The notes: a model not told the origin generated them from the sequence alone. Positions 52,846-61,933 are shown, counted from the first letter of the stretch. The stretch: DNA of 64,000 nucleotides from Halomicroarcula saliterrae (GCF_031624395.1 NZ_JAMQON010000006.1:62001-126000); one strand, 5' to 3'. A program made the numbers and translations.

Positions 52846-53019
52846 ACATTCGAGACAACGGCTATCTGGAAAAATAGCCGGGGTTAGCGTCCCCCGGTTG
52901 ATACGTCCGTCAGCGCCGAACGAGGTCGCCCCCATCCGCGCTCCCCGGCACGCGATGGGGCCGCGAATTATGCAGCTGAATTCCGGTAGGATTTAGCCAT
53001 GGGGTTCGTAGGTGGGCCA

Positions 53020-53463
53020 ATGACACAGATATCTGATTCCGTCCGCTTGCTATTCGAGACCTCGGTCGACGACGAGGGCGACCGGTACGTCGTCTCGATA
53101 CCGTCGGAACTCGTCGAGAACGGCTCCATCGATACGGACCAGTCCTATCGGGTCGCACTCCTCGCCTCCGAGGCCGACGAGCGCTCGACGGAGACGACCG
53201 TCACGGAGCCCGACCGCTCGACGGTGTCACCGCCGGAGACCGCCTCGCCCCACTCGCAGGGGCCACCGGTCGAGGAAGGCGAGGTGCGGACGGTCTCCAT
53301 CGACACGCTCGGCGACCAGGGCGACGGCATCGCCAAGGTAGAGCGGGGCTTTATCGTCATCGTCCCGGGCACCAAGCCGGGCGACCGCGTCGAGGTCGAG
53401 ATAACCGACGTGAAAGAGACCGTCGCGTTCGCCGAGACGGTCGGCGAAGCGACCGTCCGATAA
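53020..53463 (+). CDS. TRAM-domain protein
   Basis: A 147-aa protein from the ATG at 53020 (MTQISDSVRLLFETSV). The N-terminal ~50 residues form a small beta-rich domain (RYVVSIPSELVENGSI), an acidic linker follows, and the C-terminal ~60 residues are a TRAM domain: VSIDTLGDQGDGIAKVERGF, IVIVPGTKPGDRVEVEI and VAFAETVGEA. TRAM domains bind RNA; in archaea small TRAM proteins act as RNA chaperones. It is divergent from the kinase pair. Confidence 0.92.
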   Translation: MTQISDSVRLLFETSVDDEGDRYVVSIPSELVENGSIDTDQSYRVALLASEADERSTETTVTEPDRSTVSPPETASPHSQGPPVEEGEVRTVSIDTLGDQGDGIAKVERGFIVIVPGTKPGDRVEVEITDVKETVAFAETVGEATVR

Positions 53464-53524
53464 CCGGCTTCTGCCGGCAGTTACTGGCCACGTACTCTTG
53501 GCCCGTGGTCCCCCGTCTCCCTGT

Positions 53525-53785
53525 ATGGGCACGGAACCCGGGCGCCTGGCGTCGCTCTCACTGCGCGCCTGTGTCTACGGCCTGTCACAGGTCGTCGCCG
53601 CCGTCAGGTGCTGTCTCGGTTTCCTCCGGGCCACGGCCTTCTGGGGGGCCATCCTGCTCCCGGCCGTCATCGTCGGGGTCTTGCTCGACGGGCTGGCCAC
53701 GTCGGAGCCGTTTGCCTTCACCGCCCTGCTCGGGCTGCACGTCCTCTGTCTCGTTCTGGGGCAGCGCCACTGCCCCAACGAGTGA
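53525..53785 (+). CDS. Small two-helix membrane protein
   Basis: An 86-aa protein from the ATG at 53525 (MGTEPGRLASLS). Two hydrophobic stretches (about 36-52 and 58-78) are joined by LDGLATSEPF. Four Cys residues are present (positions ~13, 28, 29, 73, 82 region). No family is recognised. It follows the TRAM gene by 61 bases. Confidence 0.5.
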   Translation: MGTEPGRLASLSLRACVYGLSQVVAAVRCCLGFLRATAFWGAILLPAVIVGVLLDGLATSEPFAFTALLGLHVLCLVLGQRHCPNE

Positions 53786-53890
53786 TTCGTCGTGTCGGCC
53801 GCCGGTAGGGCCAATATTACTATGTGGCCGCCGTTGTGGCCGGTGCCGGTGGTCGGCGGTATCGCCGTCTTCCGAACGGTACCGGTCGGG

Positions 53891-54874
53891 TCAGTCGTCC
53901 GCGTCGACGGGCTCGGCTCGGGGCACCGTGATGTCGGGTAACTGGCTCTCGATTCGCTCGCGGTCGGCCTCGAACTTCCCGGGGAGGACGAGCCGCTCGC
54001 CGAGTTCGCCGAGCGGTTCGTCGCTGGTGTAGCCCGGACCGCTGGTGGCCAGCTCGAAGAGGACGCCGCCGAACTCCCGGACGTACACCGAGCGGAACCA
54101 GTGGCGGTTTATCTGCTGGGTCGGGCGGAGCCCGGCCGACTGGACGACGTCTCGCATCGCCGACTGCTCCTCGTCGGTCGGCGTCTGGAAGGCCACGTGG
54201 TGGACGGTGCCGTGGCCCTGTCGGCCGCCCACGATGGTCGGCAACACGTCGACGTATCTCCCGACGGGGCCGCCCGCGGCAAAGCGGGTCCGCTCGTCGC
54301 CGGGGGCGTCACCCTGCGCTTCTTCGGTGCCCACTTCCTCCAGTCCCATCTCCCGGAGCAGCTCCTCGGTCGGGTCCGGATCGGCGAGCCACAGCGTCAC
54401 GGAGTGAAAGCCCCGGATGGCCGCGTCCTCGGGGACGAACTCGGTCCAGGGCACCGTCGGCTCGTCGTCGGGAATCTCGACTTCGACCAGTTCCACCGGC
54501 AGACCGTCGGGGTCCGTGAACGGGAGCACCGTCTCGCCGAACCGCTCGACGCGGTCGTCGTAATCGACGCCGTGCTCGTCGAAGCGCTCCTCCCAGTAGT
54601 CGAGGCTCCCCTCGGGGACGCGAAACGCCGTTCTGGAGACCTGCCCGGAGCCGACCTTTCCCTGCCGGACGTCCTCCCACGGGAAGAACGTCATGCTGGT
54701 GCCCGGGGTCCCCTCGGCGTCGGCGAAGAAGAAGTGGTAGGTGCCGGGGTCGTCCTGGTTGACCGACCGTTTCACGAGACGCAGGCCGAGCGTCTCGACC
54801 CAGAAGTCGATGTTTCGCTGCGGGTCGCCGGCGATACACGTCACGTGGTGAATCCCTGGTGTGGACACTGTCAT
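53891..54874 (-). CDS. VOC-family ring-cleaving dioxygenase-like protein
   Basis: A 327-aa protein from the ATG at 54874 (MTVSTPGIHHVTC). It has two glyoxalase/VOC modules. The metal ligands expected for extradiol-type members are visible: His in GIHHVTCIAGD, His in VHHVAFQTPTDEEQ, and Glu in GGVLFELATSGPG. RSVNQDDPGTYHFFFAD and GTSMTFFPWE are typical of the MhqO/YfiE-type hydroquinone dioxygenase family. It probably detoxifies quinones or related compounds in the cytoplasm. Length is normal for the group. Confidence 0.9.
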   Translation of the reverse strand: MTVSTPGIHHVTCIAGDPQRNIDFWVETLGLRLVKRSVNQDDPGTYHFFFADAEGTPGTSMTFFPWEDVRQGKVGSGQVSRTAFRVPEGSLDYWEERFDEHGVDYDDRVERFGETVLPFTDPDGLPVELVEVEIPDDEPTVPWTEFVPEDAAIRGFHSVTLWLADPDPTEELLREMGLEEVGTEEAQGDAPGDERTRFAAGGPVGRYVDVLPTIVGGRQGHGTVHHVAFQTPTDEEQSAMRDVVQSAGLRPTQQINRHWFRSVYVREFGGVLFELATSGPGYTSDEPLGELGERLVLPGKFEADRERIESQLPDITVPRAEPVDADD

Positions 54875-55047
54875 ACACCGGCTACGCGCTCCTCGCACTT
54901 GAGTGGGCGCTGACACCGATGTTACCGGGGTCGAGTAACTCTCGGTGGAGTCGCGACTCCAGCGGGCTGTGACATGTTAGTTTCACCCGAACCTGCGGAT
55001 AGAAATCCCCTCGTACGCACGTCCGATTCCGACGCGGGAAGCGGCTC

Positions 55048-55641
55048 TCAGTCCGCGCCCTGCTGGAGCTCGTCGTACTTCTCCGCGAAGCGGGCCTCGC
55101 AGGACGGACAGCAGAACTGGTAGAGCGAGCCGTCGATACGCGCGGCCGTCCCCTCGCTGTCGACGGTGTTGCCACACTGGGCACAGGAGAGGGCGAACTC
55201 CGTCCCGCCGAGGTCGGGCGACCACTCGGCACCGGCCAGCAGCTCCACCTCGAAGTCGGCTATCGCCTCGGTGTCGACCCGGTCCGCGAGCCAGCCCGCG
55301 ATGTCGTTGTCGGGGACGCGCGCGAACACCACGATATCGGCCTCCGACGTGGTGAAGACGTGTTCGACCGCGTCGGTCCCGAGGAGGGCGTCTCGCAACG
55401 CCGCCGGGTCGCTGGCCGCCGTCTCGACCGTGACGAGCACCGGAATCCCCGTCCGGAGCTGGGACCGGTCGATATCGAGCGTGAAGCGGTTGATGACGCC
55501 CGCCTCCCGGAGGCGCGCCACCCGGTCGGAGACGGCCGGCGCCGAGAGACCGACCGTGTCGGCGATATCGCTGTAGGGACGCCGGGCGTCCGAGAGCAGT
55601 AGCTGCAGTATCTCCATGTCCGTCTCGTCGAGGTCGCGCAT
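55048..55641 (-). CDS. Lrp/AsnC-type regulator with C-terminal TRASH domain
   Basis: A 197-aa regulator. Residues 1-60 are the AsnC-type winged helix (LDETDMEILQLLLSDARRPYSDIADTVGLSAPAVSDRVARL), about 65-145 are a divergent RAM-like domain, and 155-190 a TRASH metal site with CAQC and CCPSCEARF. TRASH domains bind copper or related metals, and this arrangement is known for haloarchaeal copper regulators. It is divergent from the copper-chaperone-like gene at 55773, so it likely controls that gene. Confidence 0.92.
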   Translation of the reverse strand: MRDLDETDMEILQLLLSDARRPYSDIADTVGLSAPAVSDRVARLREAGVINRFTLDIDRSQLRTGIPVLVTVETAASDPAALRDALLGTDAVEHVFTTSEADIVVFARVPDNDIAGWLADRVDTEAIADFEVELLAGAEWSPDLGGTEFALSCAQCGNTVDSEGTAARIDGSLYQFCCPSCEARFAEKYDELQQGAD

Positions 55642-55746
55642 GGCCCCACTCTGGCCGTCGCGAAATAAAGCGCTTCGGGTGTTCGAGCTGGGTATCGAAA
55701 GCGCCGAGGTCGATTCGGGGACGAAACCGAAGGGACAACGTGTTTG

Positions 55747-55772
55747 ACGCCGGGGGTTCTACGCCCCGGCGT
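55747..55772. promoter_or_regulatory. Perfect inverted repeat before the copper-chaperone-like gene
   Basis: ACGCCGGGG at 55747-55755 pairs with CCCCGGCGT at 55764-55772 across eight bases. The right arm ends one base before the ATG at 55773. In DNA it could be an operator for the adjacent Lrp/TRASH regulator; in RNA it would be a hairpin ending at the start codon. Which of these applies cannot be decided here. Confidence 0.55.
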
Positions 55773-55970
55773 ATGACCACGACACTCACCGTCGAAGGGA
55801 TGAGCTGTGACCACTGCGAGGACAGCGTCGCGGACGCGCTCGCCGACGTCGAAGGTGTCACCGACGTGCGGGTCGACCGCGGGACCGAGTCGGCCGAGGT
55901 CGAGGGCGACGCCGACGTGGCCGCGATGGTCGCGGCCGTCGACGAGGCCGGCTACACCGCCCACGCCTGA
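55773..55970 (+). CDS. Heavy-metal-associated (HMA) domain protein, copper-chaperone-like
   Basis: A 65-aa protein from the ATG at 55773 (MTTTLTVEGMSCDHCEDSV). GMSCDHC is the M-x-C-x2-C metal site of CopZ/Atx1 proteins, and the rest follows the beta-alpha-beta-beta-alpha-beta HMA fold. It would carry Cu(I) in the cytoplasm, usually to a CopA P-type ATPase, which is not in this window. Upstream in-frame codons overlap the inverted repeat and are not used. Confidence 0.92.
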   Translation: MTTTLTVEGMSCDHCEDSVADALADVEGVTDVRVDRGTESAEVEGDADVAAMVAAVDEAGYTAHA

Positions 55971-55986
55971 CCACCGGCGGAGACGC

Positions 55987-57393
55987 TCAGTCGACCGAGA
56001 GCTCGACGGCCTCGAAGGAGACCAGCGTGGCCTCGCCGCCGGTCGCCGACAGCGAGACGCCGTCGCTCGCCGGGTCGGGAAAGACGAGGTTCGTGTTCGC
56101 GTAGCACCCGCCGTTTCCGAACACCTCGACCGAGCTCCGGTCGACGAGCACCTGTAGCGTAATCGTCCCGTCGGCACGCAGCGGGAGCGGTCCCTCGGCG
56201 ACCGTGTGGTCGTCGTGGAAGAACGCCCCCGACTCGCTGCGGTCGACGGCGAGTCGCTCGCCGGGAGCGTCGTAGACGATTTCGGTCCGCTGGTCGGCGG
56301 AATCGCGGACGCCGAGTGTTACCTGCCGTGCGCTGCCGGGGTCGACGGTCGCCCTGAGTTCGAGGGTCAGGCCGGCGACGCCCTCCGCCGCCAGCGGGTC
56401 GTGGTCGGGCGTAATCGACTCGTCGGAAACCGTCGCGAGAGTTGTTCCCCGGAGCGATTCGAGGGCCGGCGCGGGCGACTGGCGGAGCGCGACGCCGTCG
56501 TCCGTCCGGGTCAGCGCGAGTTCACGCGGGAACGACTGGGCGCCCGTCCACTCCGTCGTCGGGAGCGACTTCGCGTAGTCCCAGTGGCTCATCCAGGCCA
56601 GGCCCAGCCCGGGCCCCTCTGGCGCGTTCGACCATGTCTGGGCGCCGTAGAAATCGAAGCCGTGGTCGGCCCGCACGCGCCGGTCGGCGACGAACGACTC
56701 CCCGTCGAAGCGGCCGACGTGGTGCTCGACGTGGTCCCACTCCACGGAGACGGTCAACACCCACCGCCGTTCGTCGGTGCCGGCGACCGGGAGTTCGTAC
56801 AGGCTCGGGCACTCCCAGCTCTGGTCGCCCGACTCGTAGGTGTCGAGGTAGGTCCAGTCCGTCAGGTTGGGCGACTCGTATATCTCGATACCACGGGGGC
56901 GGTCCGGCGCCGGGTGCACGCGCGCGACGACCATCCGCCAGGCGTCGTCAGCCTCGTACCACAGGGGGTTCGGGTCCCTGAAATCCCCCTCGTCGCTCGG
57001 GATGACGGGGTTGTCCGGGTACATCGAGACGGTGTCGCCGCCGTCGGTGCTGTAGGCGACCCGCTGGTCCTCCCGCTCGTCGTCGTGGTGGCCGCTGTAC
57101 ATCGCCACGATGCTGTCCGGCCCGAAGCCGGCGGTGTCGTCGCTGTCGACGACGGCGCCGCCGGAGAACGCCTGTACTCCATCGTCCGGCACCTTACAGC
57201 CCCGCTCGTCCCACGTACAGAGGTCATCGCTCCGGGCGTGGTCCCAGCGGCGCCGGTCCGCCCCGGCCTGGTAGAACAAGTGGTACGTCCCGTCGTGGTA
57301 CACCATCCCGTTCGGGTCGTTCATCCACCCTTCGGTGGGGGCGAAGTGAAACGCCGGTCTGAACGGTTCGGTGTCGGTTTTGTCCGTTGCCAT
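55987..57393 (-). CDS. GH32 beta-fructofuranosidase/levanase-type enzyme
   Basis: A 468-aa GH32 enzyme that hydrolyses terminal beta-fructose residues (sucrose, inulin or levan). The three catalytic motifs are clear: WMNDPNG with nucleophile Asp26, FRDP with Asp140, and ECPSLYEL with acid/base Glu194. The five-blade propeller (about 1-310) is followed by the C-terminal beta-sandwich (about 330-468), ending with VDRSSVEVFGNGG. There is no signal peptide, so it should act on imported sugar. No fructose transporter is adjacent. Confidence 0.95.
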   Translation of the reverse strand: MATDKTDTEPFRPAFHFAPTEGWMNDPNGMVYHDGTYHLFYQAGADRRRWDHARSDDLCTWDERGCKVPDDGVQAFSGGAVVDSDDTAGFGPDSIVAMYSGHHDDEREDQRVAYSTDGGDTVSMYPDNPVIPSDEGDFRDPNPLWYEADDAWRMVVARVHPAPDRPRGIEIYESPNLTDWTYLDTYESGDQSWECPSLYELPVAGTDERRWVLTVSVEWDHVEHHVGRFDGESFVADRRVRADHGFDFYGAQTWSNAPEGPGLGLAWMSHWDYAKSLPTTEWTGAQSFPRELALTRTDDGVALRQSPAPALESLRGTTLATVSDESITPDHDPLAAEGVAGLTLELRATVDPGSARQVTLGVRDSADQRTEIVYDAPGERLAVDRSESGAFFHDDHTVAEGPLPLRADGTITLQVLVDRSSVEVFGNGGCYANTNLVFPDPASDGVSLSATGGEATLVSFEAVELSVD

Positions 57394-57620
57394 TGGTTGC
57401 GTTCGACCGCGTTGCCCCTACGTCGGTTCCGTCACACCGGTCCCGTAGGGCGTCTGTGGAGGTGCGGTCGTTGTCTCCATCGTTGCGCACAGAAGGATAA
57501 GTGTCGCGACACCGGCGGCACCGTCCCCCATCTCGGCGCGCTACGAGGCGGTGACCGTATAACCACCATGCACTCACAAGCCGAGCGGTTTGGCCGCTGC
57601 GGCCTGTACCTGTCGGCGCT

Positions 57621-57818
57621 ATGTCAACACAAAACGCCGGTTCGCCGCTCGGTAACCTCGCTATCCTCTCGACAGTGGTCGACGCCGCTCTGGCCTTCCT
57701 GCGGGGTGACCGCTGGGCCGCGGCCATCCTGCTCGGCGCCGCGGCGCTCTCGACGCGGGTCACCGGCGCGGGTGTCGTCGCCTCACTGCTGGTTCGGATA
57801 CTCAGGCGCCTCCGATGA
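57621..57818 (+). CDS. Small hydrophobic protein
   Basis: A 65-aa frame (MSTQNAGSPLGNL) with a hydrophobic segment at about 13-27 and another at 33-60, ending RILRRLR. It starts behind lower-GC DNA and ends five bases before the convergent regulator gene. Codon choice fits a real gene but there is no family resemblance. Confidence 0.45.
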   Translation: MSTQNAGSPLGNLAILSTVVDAALAFLRGDRWAAAILLGAAALSTRVTGAGVVASLLVRILRRLR

Positions 57819-57822
57819 CGCT

Positions 57823-58482
57823 CTAGCGCTCCGATTTCGTCCCGACGAGCAGCGTGTCCTCGACCAGTGACTCGGTCCCCCGCCGGAGCCGCTCGGAGAG
57901 CGCCTGGTGGGATATCTCGAACTCCTCCGCGAGCTCCTCCAGCGTCTGTTTCTGTGGCACGTCGTAGTAGCCCTTCTGGACCGCCGTGATGAGCGCGCGG
58001 TACTGGTCTTCGGTGAGCCCGAACCGCCCGGAGGGTTGCCCGTCCATCTCGCGTATCGATTCGATGGTGAACTCCATCCCGTGGTCCTTGCAGAACTCGT
58101 GCGTCTCCGAGAGATGTGACCGGGACGGGAACATCACCCGCAGCCGCCACCCTTCGCGTCGGCCGTGGGCGTCCAGAATCGTCGCTTCGGAGTTCGTCAG
58201 CATATGCAGGAGGAGCTGGACCTGGTCGATCCAGTCCATCCGGTAGAGCAACTCGTCGCCGAAATCGGCGAGCATCGTGACGTTGTTCACCGTCGGGTCA
58301 CCATCGATGGCGGCTTCGAGGGGCTCGCGGTCGGCGTTCCTGGCCCACAGCAGCGGCATGACGGCGTCGTCCCCGCTCTCGATGATGCGCTCGCTCTCGA
58401 ACGTCACGTCGGGCAGTGCCTCGAAGGTGTGTGCGAGCGCAAGCTCCTCCGTCGGAACCGACCCGATTACGATGGTGGCCAT
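57823..58482 (-). CDS. Bat-type HTH transcriptional regulator
   Basis: A 219-aa protein with an N-terminal haloarchaeal regulator domain (about 1-155: MATIVIGSVPTEELALAHTF, WRLRVMFPSRSHL) and a C-terminal HTH_10 (bacterio-opsin activator type) domain: GLTEDQYRALITAVQKGYYDVP and TLEELAEEFEISHQALSERLRRG. Such proteins are common in haloarchaea and respond to diverse signals. Its ligand and targets are unknown. Confidence 0.93.
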   Translation of the reverse strand: MATIVIGSVPTEELALAHTFEALPDVTFESERIIESGDDAVMPLLWARNADREPLEAAIDGDPTVNNVTMLADFGDELLYRMDWIDQVQLLLHMLTNSEATILDAHGRREGWRLRVMFPSRSHLSETHEFCKDHGMEFTIESIREMDGQPSGRFGLTEDQYRALITAVQKGYYDVPQKQTLEELAEEFEISHQALSERLRRGTESLVEDTLLVGTKSER

Positions 58483-58635
58483 ACGCTGCTGATATTCTCA
58501 AACGAGTAACAAGAAACTTCTCTCGCGGTGTAGACACTGGGGACCAATCCGCTCGATTTGCCGACGAACCGACTCCGACCTGTAAGTTCCCGGTCAGCAA
58601 TGATGGGGATGCTACCGTGTATAATCCGGGGTTAT

Positions 58636-58657
58636 CGAAGTTCACGCGCGAACTTCG
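58636..58657. promoter_or_regulatory. Palindrome upstream of the Bat-type regulator gene
   Basis: CGAAGTTC at 58636-58643 and GAACTTCG at 58650-58657 are perfect reverse complements around ACGCGC. It lies about 155 bases upstream of the regulator start at 58482. Its dyad shape fits a binding site for a dimeric regulator, but no second copy was seen. Confidence 0.45.
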
Positions 58658-58785
58658 CTCGCCCGCGCTTCCGTTCCACCGGCACTGTGCCTCCGGTCGG
58701 AACTCCTTCCAGAAACCCGACACCAATACCGTGGTCTTGCGCTCGCACGCCGGCGCGGCGGCCCACCGGTGACCACGACTCGCTT

Positions 58786-58800
58786 CCGGCGCAGCGCCGG
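58786..58800 (-). terminator. Hairpin just after the REC-PAS kinase stop
   Basis: CCGGCGC and GCGCCGG pair perfectly around a single A, three bases past the end of the leftward kinase gene (58804). Position suggests a terminator or 3'-end structure, although no T-run follows. Confidence 0.45.
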
Positions 58801-58803
58801 GTG

Positions 58804-60255
58804 TCACCCTGCCAGCCCGCCGGCCGGATGTTCGGTGAACTCGAACCTGGCCCCACCGTCCCGGCTGTCGGTCACTGCCGCCTGCCAGCCGTGGGCCTCG
58901 GCTATCTGTGCGACGATGGCGAGGCCGAATCCGGTGCTCTCCGAGGCCGTCGTGAACCCCGACTCGAACACGTCTCCGCGGATGGCCTCGTCGATTCCCG
59001 AGCCGTCGTCCGCCACGTAGAACCCGCTGGGCGTGTTGCCGTCGGCGCGGGTCGAGGTGTACATCGGCTGAATCTGGCCGACCCGGATGGTGGTGGCGCC
59101 CGCCCCGTGTTTCACGGTGTTGTGAAACAGGTTTTCGAGCAGCTGTCGCAGCCGCTCCCTGTCGGCCGCGATCTCGCCGTCGCCGTCGCACGTCAGGGTG
59201 AGCTCTCCCGTCTCGACGGTCTCCCAGGCCTCCCGCGCGGTGTCGTGCAGGTCGAGCGCCTCCGTCTCGTCGACGGTCCGCCCGTGTCTCGCGAGCGTGA
59301 GGATGTTCTCGATGATGGTCTCGATGCGTGACAGCGCCTCCTTTGCCTGCTCGAACGCCTCGGGGTCACCCGTCTGCTCGGCGAGTGCCAGCTGTCCGTC
59401 CGCGACCTGCAGGGGGTTTCTGATGTCGTGGGAGACGACGTGGGCGAACTCCTCTAACCGGGCGTTCTGGCGTTCGAGCTTCATCTCGCGGCGTTTCTGG
59501 GCGGTGATATCCTGGAGGATACCGCGGACTCGCACTATCTCGCCGTTCTCCGTCTGTGGCTCGCCGCGCGTCCGAACCCACCGCTGTGTCCCGCTGGCGT
59601 CGAGCATCCGCAGTTGCAGGTCGTACACCTCCCCGTCCCTGACGGCCGACAGGAACGCCTCGCGAACCGCCGGTCGGTCGTCGGGGTGGAAATACTCCAG
59701 CGTCTCCTCGGGTGTCAGGTGCTCGTCGGTGTCGAGGGCGTGAATCCGGAGCACCTCGTCCGAGACGTGGGTGGTGTCCGTGCGGATGTCGTACTCCCAG
59801 GCGCCGACGTTGCCGATGTTCTGTGCCTTCGCAAAGAGGTCGTTCTGTCGTTCGAGCTCGCGTGCGGTGCGGTACTGGTCGACCGCGGTCGCGATACGGT
59901 TTGCCAGCAGCTCGTACTGCTCCGAGCCGATGGCCTTCTGCAGGTAGTCGGTGACGCCAGCCGAGATGGCGTCGCTTGCGACCTCCTCGCTTCCCTTGCC
60001 GGTAAAGAGGATAAAGGGGAGGTCCGGGTAGTCCGCGCGAACCGTTTCGAGGAAGGCGATACCGCTCTCCCCCGGCATGTCGAAATCCGAGACGATGCAG
60101 TCGAACTCGGTCGATTCGAGCCGCTCGCGGCCGTCTACCGGGCCGCTCGCGGTCGTCACGGAGATGCGGCTGTCCTCCCGTTCGAGCAATTCCGCCGTCA
60201 GCTCCGCGAAGTCCGGGTCGTCGTCGACGTGCAAGACCCGGATAGGACTGTCCAT
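58804..60255 (-). CDS. REC-PAS-histidine kinase
   Basis: A 483-aa soluble kinase. Residues 1-125 are a receiver domain (VLHVDDDPDFAELTAELL, phospho-acceptor Asp in IVSDFDMPGESG, Thr/Lys in LFTGKG and YLQKAI). A PAS domain with PAC follows (about 150-265: NVGAWEYDIRTDTTHVSD, RGILQDITAQK), then H-box VVSHDIRNPLQ and HATPase with ENLFHNTVKHG, ADDGSGID and STGFGLAIV. All catalytic boxes are intact. The receiver at the front makes it a likely intermediate in a phosphorelay; its partner kinase is not adjacent. Confidence 0.94.
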   Translation of the reverse strand: MDSPIRVLHVDDDPDFAELTAELLEREDSRISVTTASGPVDGRERLESTEFDCIVSDFDMPGESGIAFLETVRADYPDLPFILFTGKGSEEVASDAISAGVTDYLQKAIGSEQYELLANRIATAVDQYRTARELERQNDLFAKAQNIGNVGAWEYDIRTDTTHVSDEVLRIHALDTDEHLTPEETLEYFHPDDRPAVREAFLSAVRDGEVYDLQLRMLDASGTQRWVRTRGEPQTENGEIVRVRGILQDITAQKRREMKLERQNARLEEFAHVVSHDIRNPLQVADGQLALAEQTGDPEAFEQAKEALSRIETIIENILTLARHGRTVDETEALDLHDTAREAWETVETGELTLTCDGDGEIAADRERLRQLLENLFHNTVKHGAGATTIRVGQIQPMYTSTRADGNTPSGFYVADDGSGIDEAIRGDVFESGFTTASESTGFGLAIVAQIAEAHGWQAAVTDSRDGGARFEFTEHPAGGLAG

Positions 60256-60490
60256 GACCTATCTTTCTCGACTGTACCATGATGAATATTAGGGCCAGTT
60301 CCGGTCACCGGCCGCTTGTCGCCGCACGGACCTGTCCGTTCGTCTGTGAGCGGTGCGTGTCTCGGCAACGGACGAGACAGTCGGCCTCGTTGTCCGGGAA
60401 TCACCACAGAGTTATTACACGAACGTGTGAAATCCCTCCAGCGCGACTGCGGGCTGCTGTGACCGCATTTCGGCGTGTACTGAGAGCTCC

Positions 60491-61438
60491 ATGCCACGAG
60501 ACAACTCGCGTTCAGCGGCGAATCGAGGCGGACCAGTCACTCGGCGGGGCGTGTTGCGCACAGTCGCCGGCGGCGCGCTCGTCGCCGGGAGCGCCGTCGC
60601 CGGCGCGACCGCGACGACCGACGGGGGCTTCCCCCCGAACGGGACCACCAGGTTCGGTGACGAAGTCACGCTCGGTGCGGGGTCGGTCCGCCCGTTCACG
60701 ACGGAGACGCCGGCGGGCGAACCGAGGTATCACGGCGTCGATTTCGACCGCGAGGTTCTCACCGGGACACTCCCGTCGGCGGCGGACCTCGCCGCGGACC
60801 GGACGGGCGACGACTCGGAGTACGTCGACAAGTACGGCCAGTCGGGCCGAGCGCTGGAGGTTCACCACCGGGAGTCCCTGGAGTTTTTCGTCCCGTTCCC
60901 GGACGCCGAGGCGACCCCGTTTACGTTCCTCGGGCTCAACTGGAACCCGGAGGGCCACGCCGGCGCCCGCGGCGCGTGGGCAGCGCCCCACTTCGATATC
61001 CACTTTCACATGCTGGGGACCGACACCGTCGACGCTATCGAGGGCCCCGATTTCGCGCCCTACGACGACATCCCGGGGGCGAGGATTCCGGCGGGATACG
61101 AGCGCTCGCCGCCGGCGGCCGCGGACGAGCGCTACGTCACGGACATGGGCGAGCACCTGGCGCCGTCGGACGCTCCGGAGGTCCCGGGGAACCCGGCGGC
61201 GTTTACGAACACGCTGATTCAGGGGTTCGTCAGCGCCGACAGCGAGCCCGAACTCGCGTTCGTCGAACCGATGCTCACCCGCGAGTTCCTGCGTGATTTC
61301 GAGGGCACGGCGCGATACGAGGTCCCACAGCCGGCGATTTATCCGCACGGCAAGCAGCATCCGACGGCGTACAGCGTTCGGGCCGACCCCGCCGGCGACA
61401 CCGTCGCCGTCGCGATACAGGAGTTCGAGTCGGTCTGA
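60491..61438 (+). CDS. Tat-exported protein, possibly DUF5602/TTHB210-like
   Basis: A 315-aa protein with a twin-arginine signal (TRRGVLRTVAGGALVAGSAVAGA). The mature part contains GLNWNPEGHAGARGAW and WAAPHFDIHFHMLG, a His-rich strand that may bind metal and resembles the TTHB210-like family, then IPGARIPAGYE, and a C-terminal YPHGKQHPTAYSV. The family assignment is tentative. It would act outside the cytoplasm. It stands alone in its neighbourhood. Confidence 0.75.
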   Translation: MPRDNSRSAANRGGPVTRRGVLRTVAGGALVAGSAVAGATATTDGGFPPNGTTRFGDEVTLGAGSVRPFTTETPAGEPRYHGVDFDREVLTGTLPSAADLAADRTGDDSEYVDKYGQSGRALEVHHRESLEFFVPFPDAEATPFTFLGLNWNPEGHAGARGAWAAPHFDIHFHMLGTDTVDAIEGPDFAPYDDIPGARIPAGYERSPPAAADERYVTDMGEHLAPSDAPEVPGNPAAFTNTLIQGFVSADSEPELAFVEPMLTREFLRDFEGTARYEVPQPAIYPHGKQHPTAYSVRADPAGDTVAVAIQEFESV

Positions 61439-61546
61439 GGCCGGACGGTTGCCCCGGCAGGCGTCCCGGACGCCCGACGTGGTCCTTCGTAATTATTAGT
61501 TTCAAAATACGTTTTTGCGGTCGAAGCCGCTACCGTCGCCCACCGT

Positions 61547-61885
61547 ATGCCACCGAACGGATACATGGTCACGGAGCAGGTCCCCGGCTTCGCGGTGGGG
61601 GACATCCTCAACGTGACCGACCGATACCGACACTGGCGCGGTGCCCGACTGGAACTCGAACGCATCGGCGCCACGCCGGGGGCCGAGCGAGTGGTGGTCG
61701 TCGACGAACCGACGGGGTTCAGCGAGCGTGCCGTCCTCGACGCGACAGCGCGGTTCGGTGACTGGCACCGCTACAGCAGAACCTTCGAGGCGGGCGCCGA
61801 CACACTCGGGACCGCGGGCAGCGGGGACCCCACGCGTCTCACCATGGCCACGCTGACCAGTATCGCGGACCCGATCTCGGGCTGA
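61547..61885 (+). CDS. Hypothetical protein
   Basis: A 112-aa frame (MPPNGYMVTEQVPGF) with acceptable haloarchaeal codon choice. It has no membrane segment and shows a Gly/Ala/Arg-rich middle with VVVVDEPTGFSERAVLDATARF. I do not recognise it. An alternative start is the Met at codon 7. It ends 48 bases before an SDR gene on the same strand. Confidence 0.45.
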   Translation: MPPNGYMVTEQVPGFAVGDILNVTDRYRHWRGARLELERIGATPGAERVVVVDEPTGFSERAVLDATARFGDWHRYSRTFEAGADTLGTAGSGDPTRLTMATLTSIADPISG

Positions 61886-61933
61886 ACGGCGGCCCTCGAC
61901 ACACGTTTTTGCGACGCGCCCTCCGGTGACAGT

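Larger units (their letters stand above)
58483..58803. other. Intergenic region between Bat-type regulator and REC-PAS kinase genes
   Basis: About 320 bases with no gene. It includes a palindrome at 58636-58657 and a hairpin at 58786-58800, listed separately. The sequence near 58671-58702 can also fold imperfectly (GTTCC-x-CCGG with CCGG-x2-GGAAC). This region contains the leftward regulator promoter and the kinase terminator. Confidence 0.5.
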
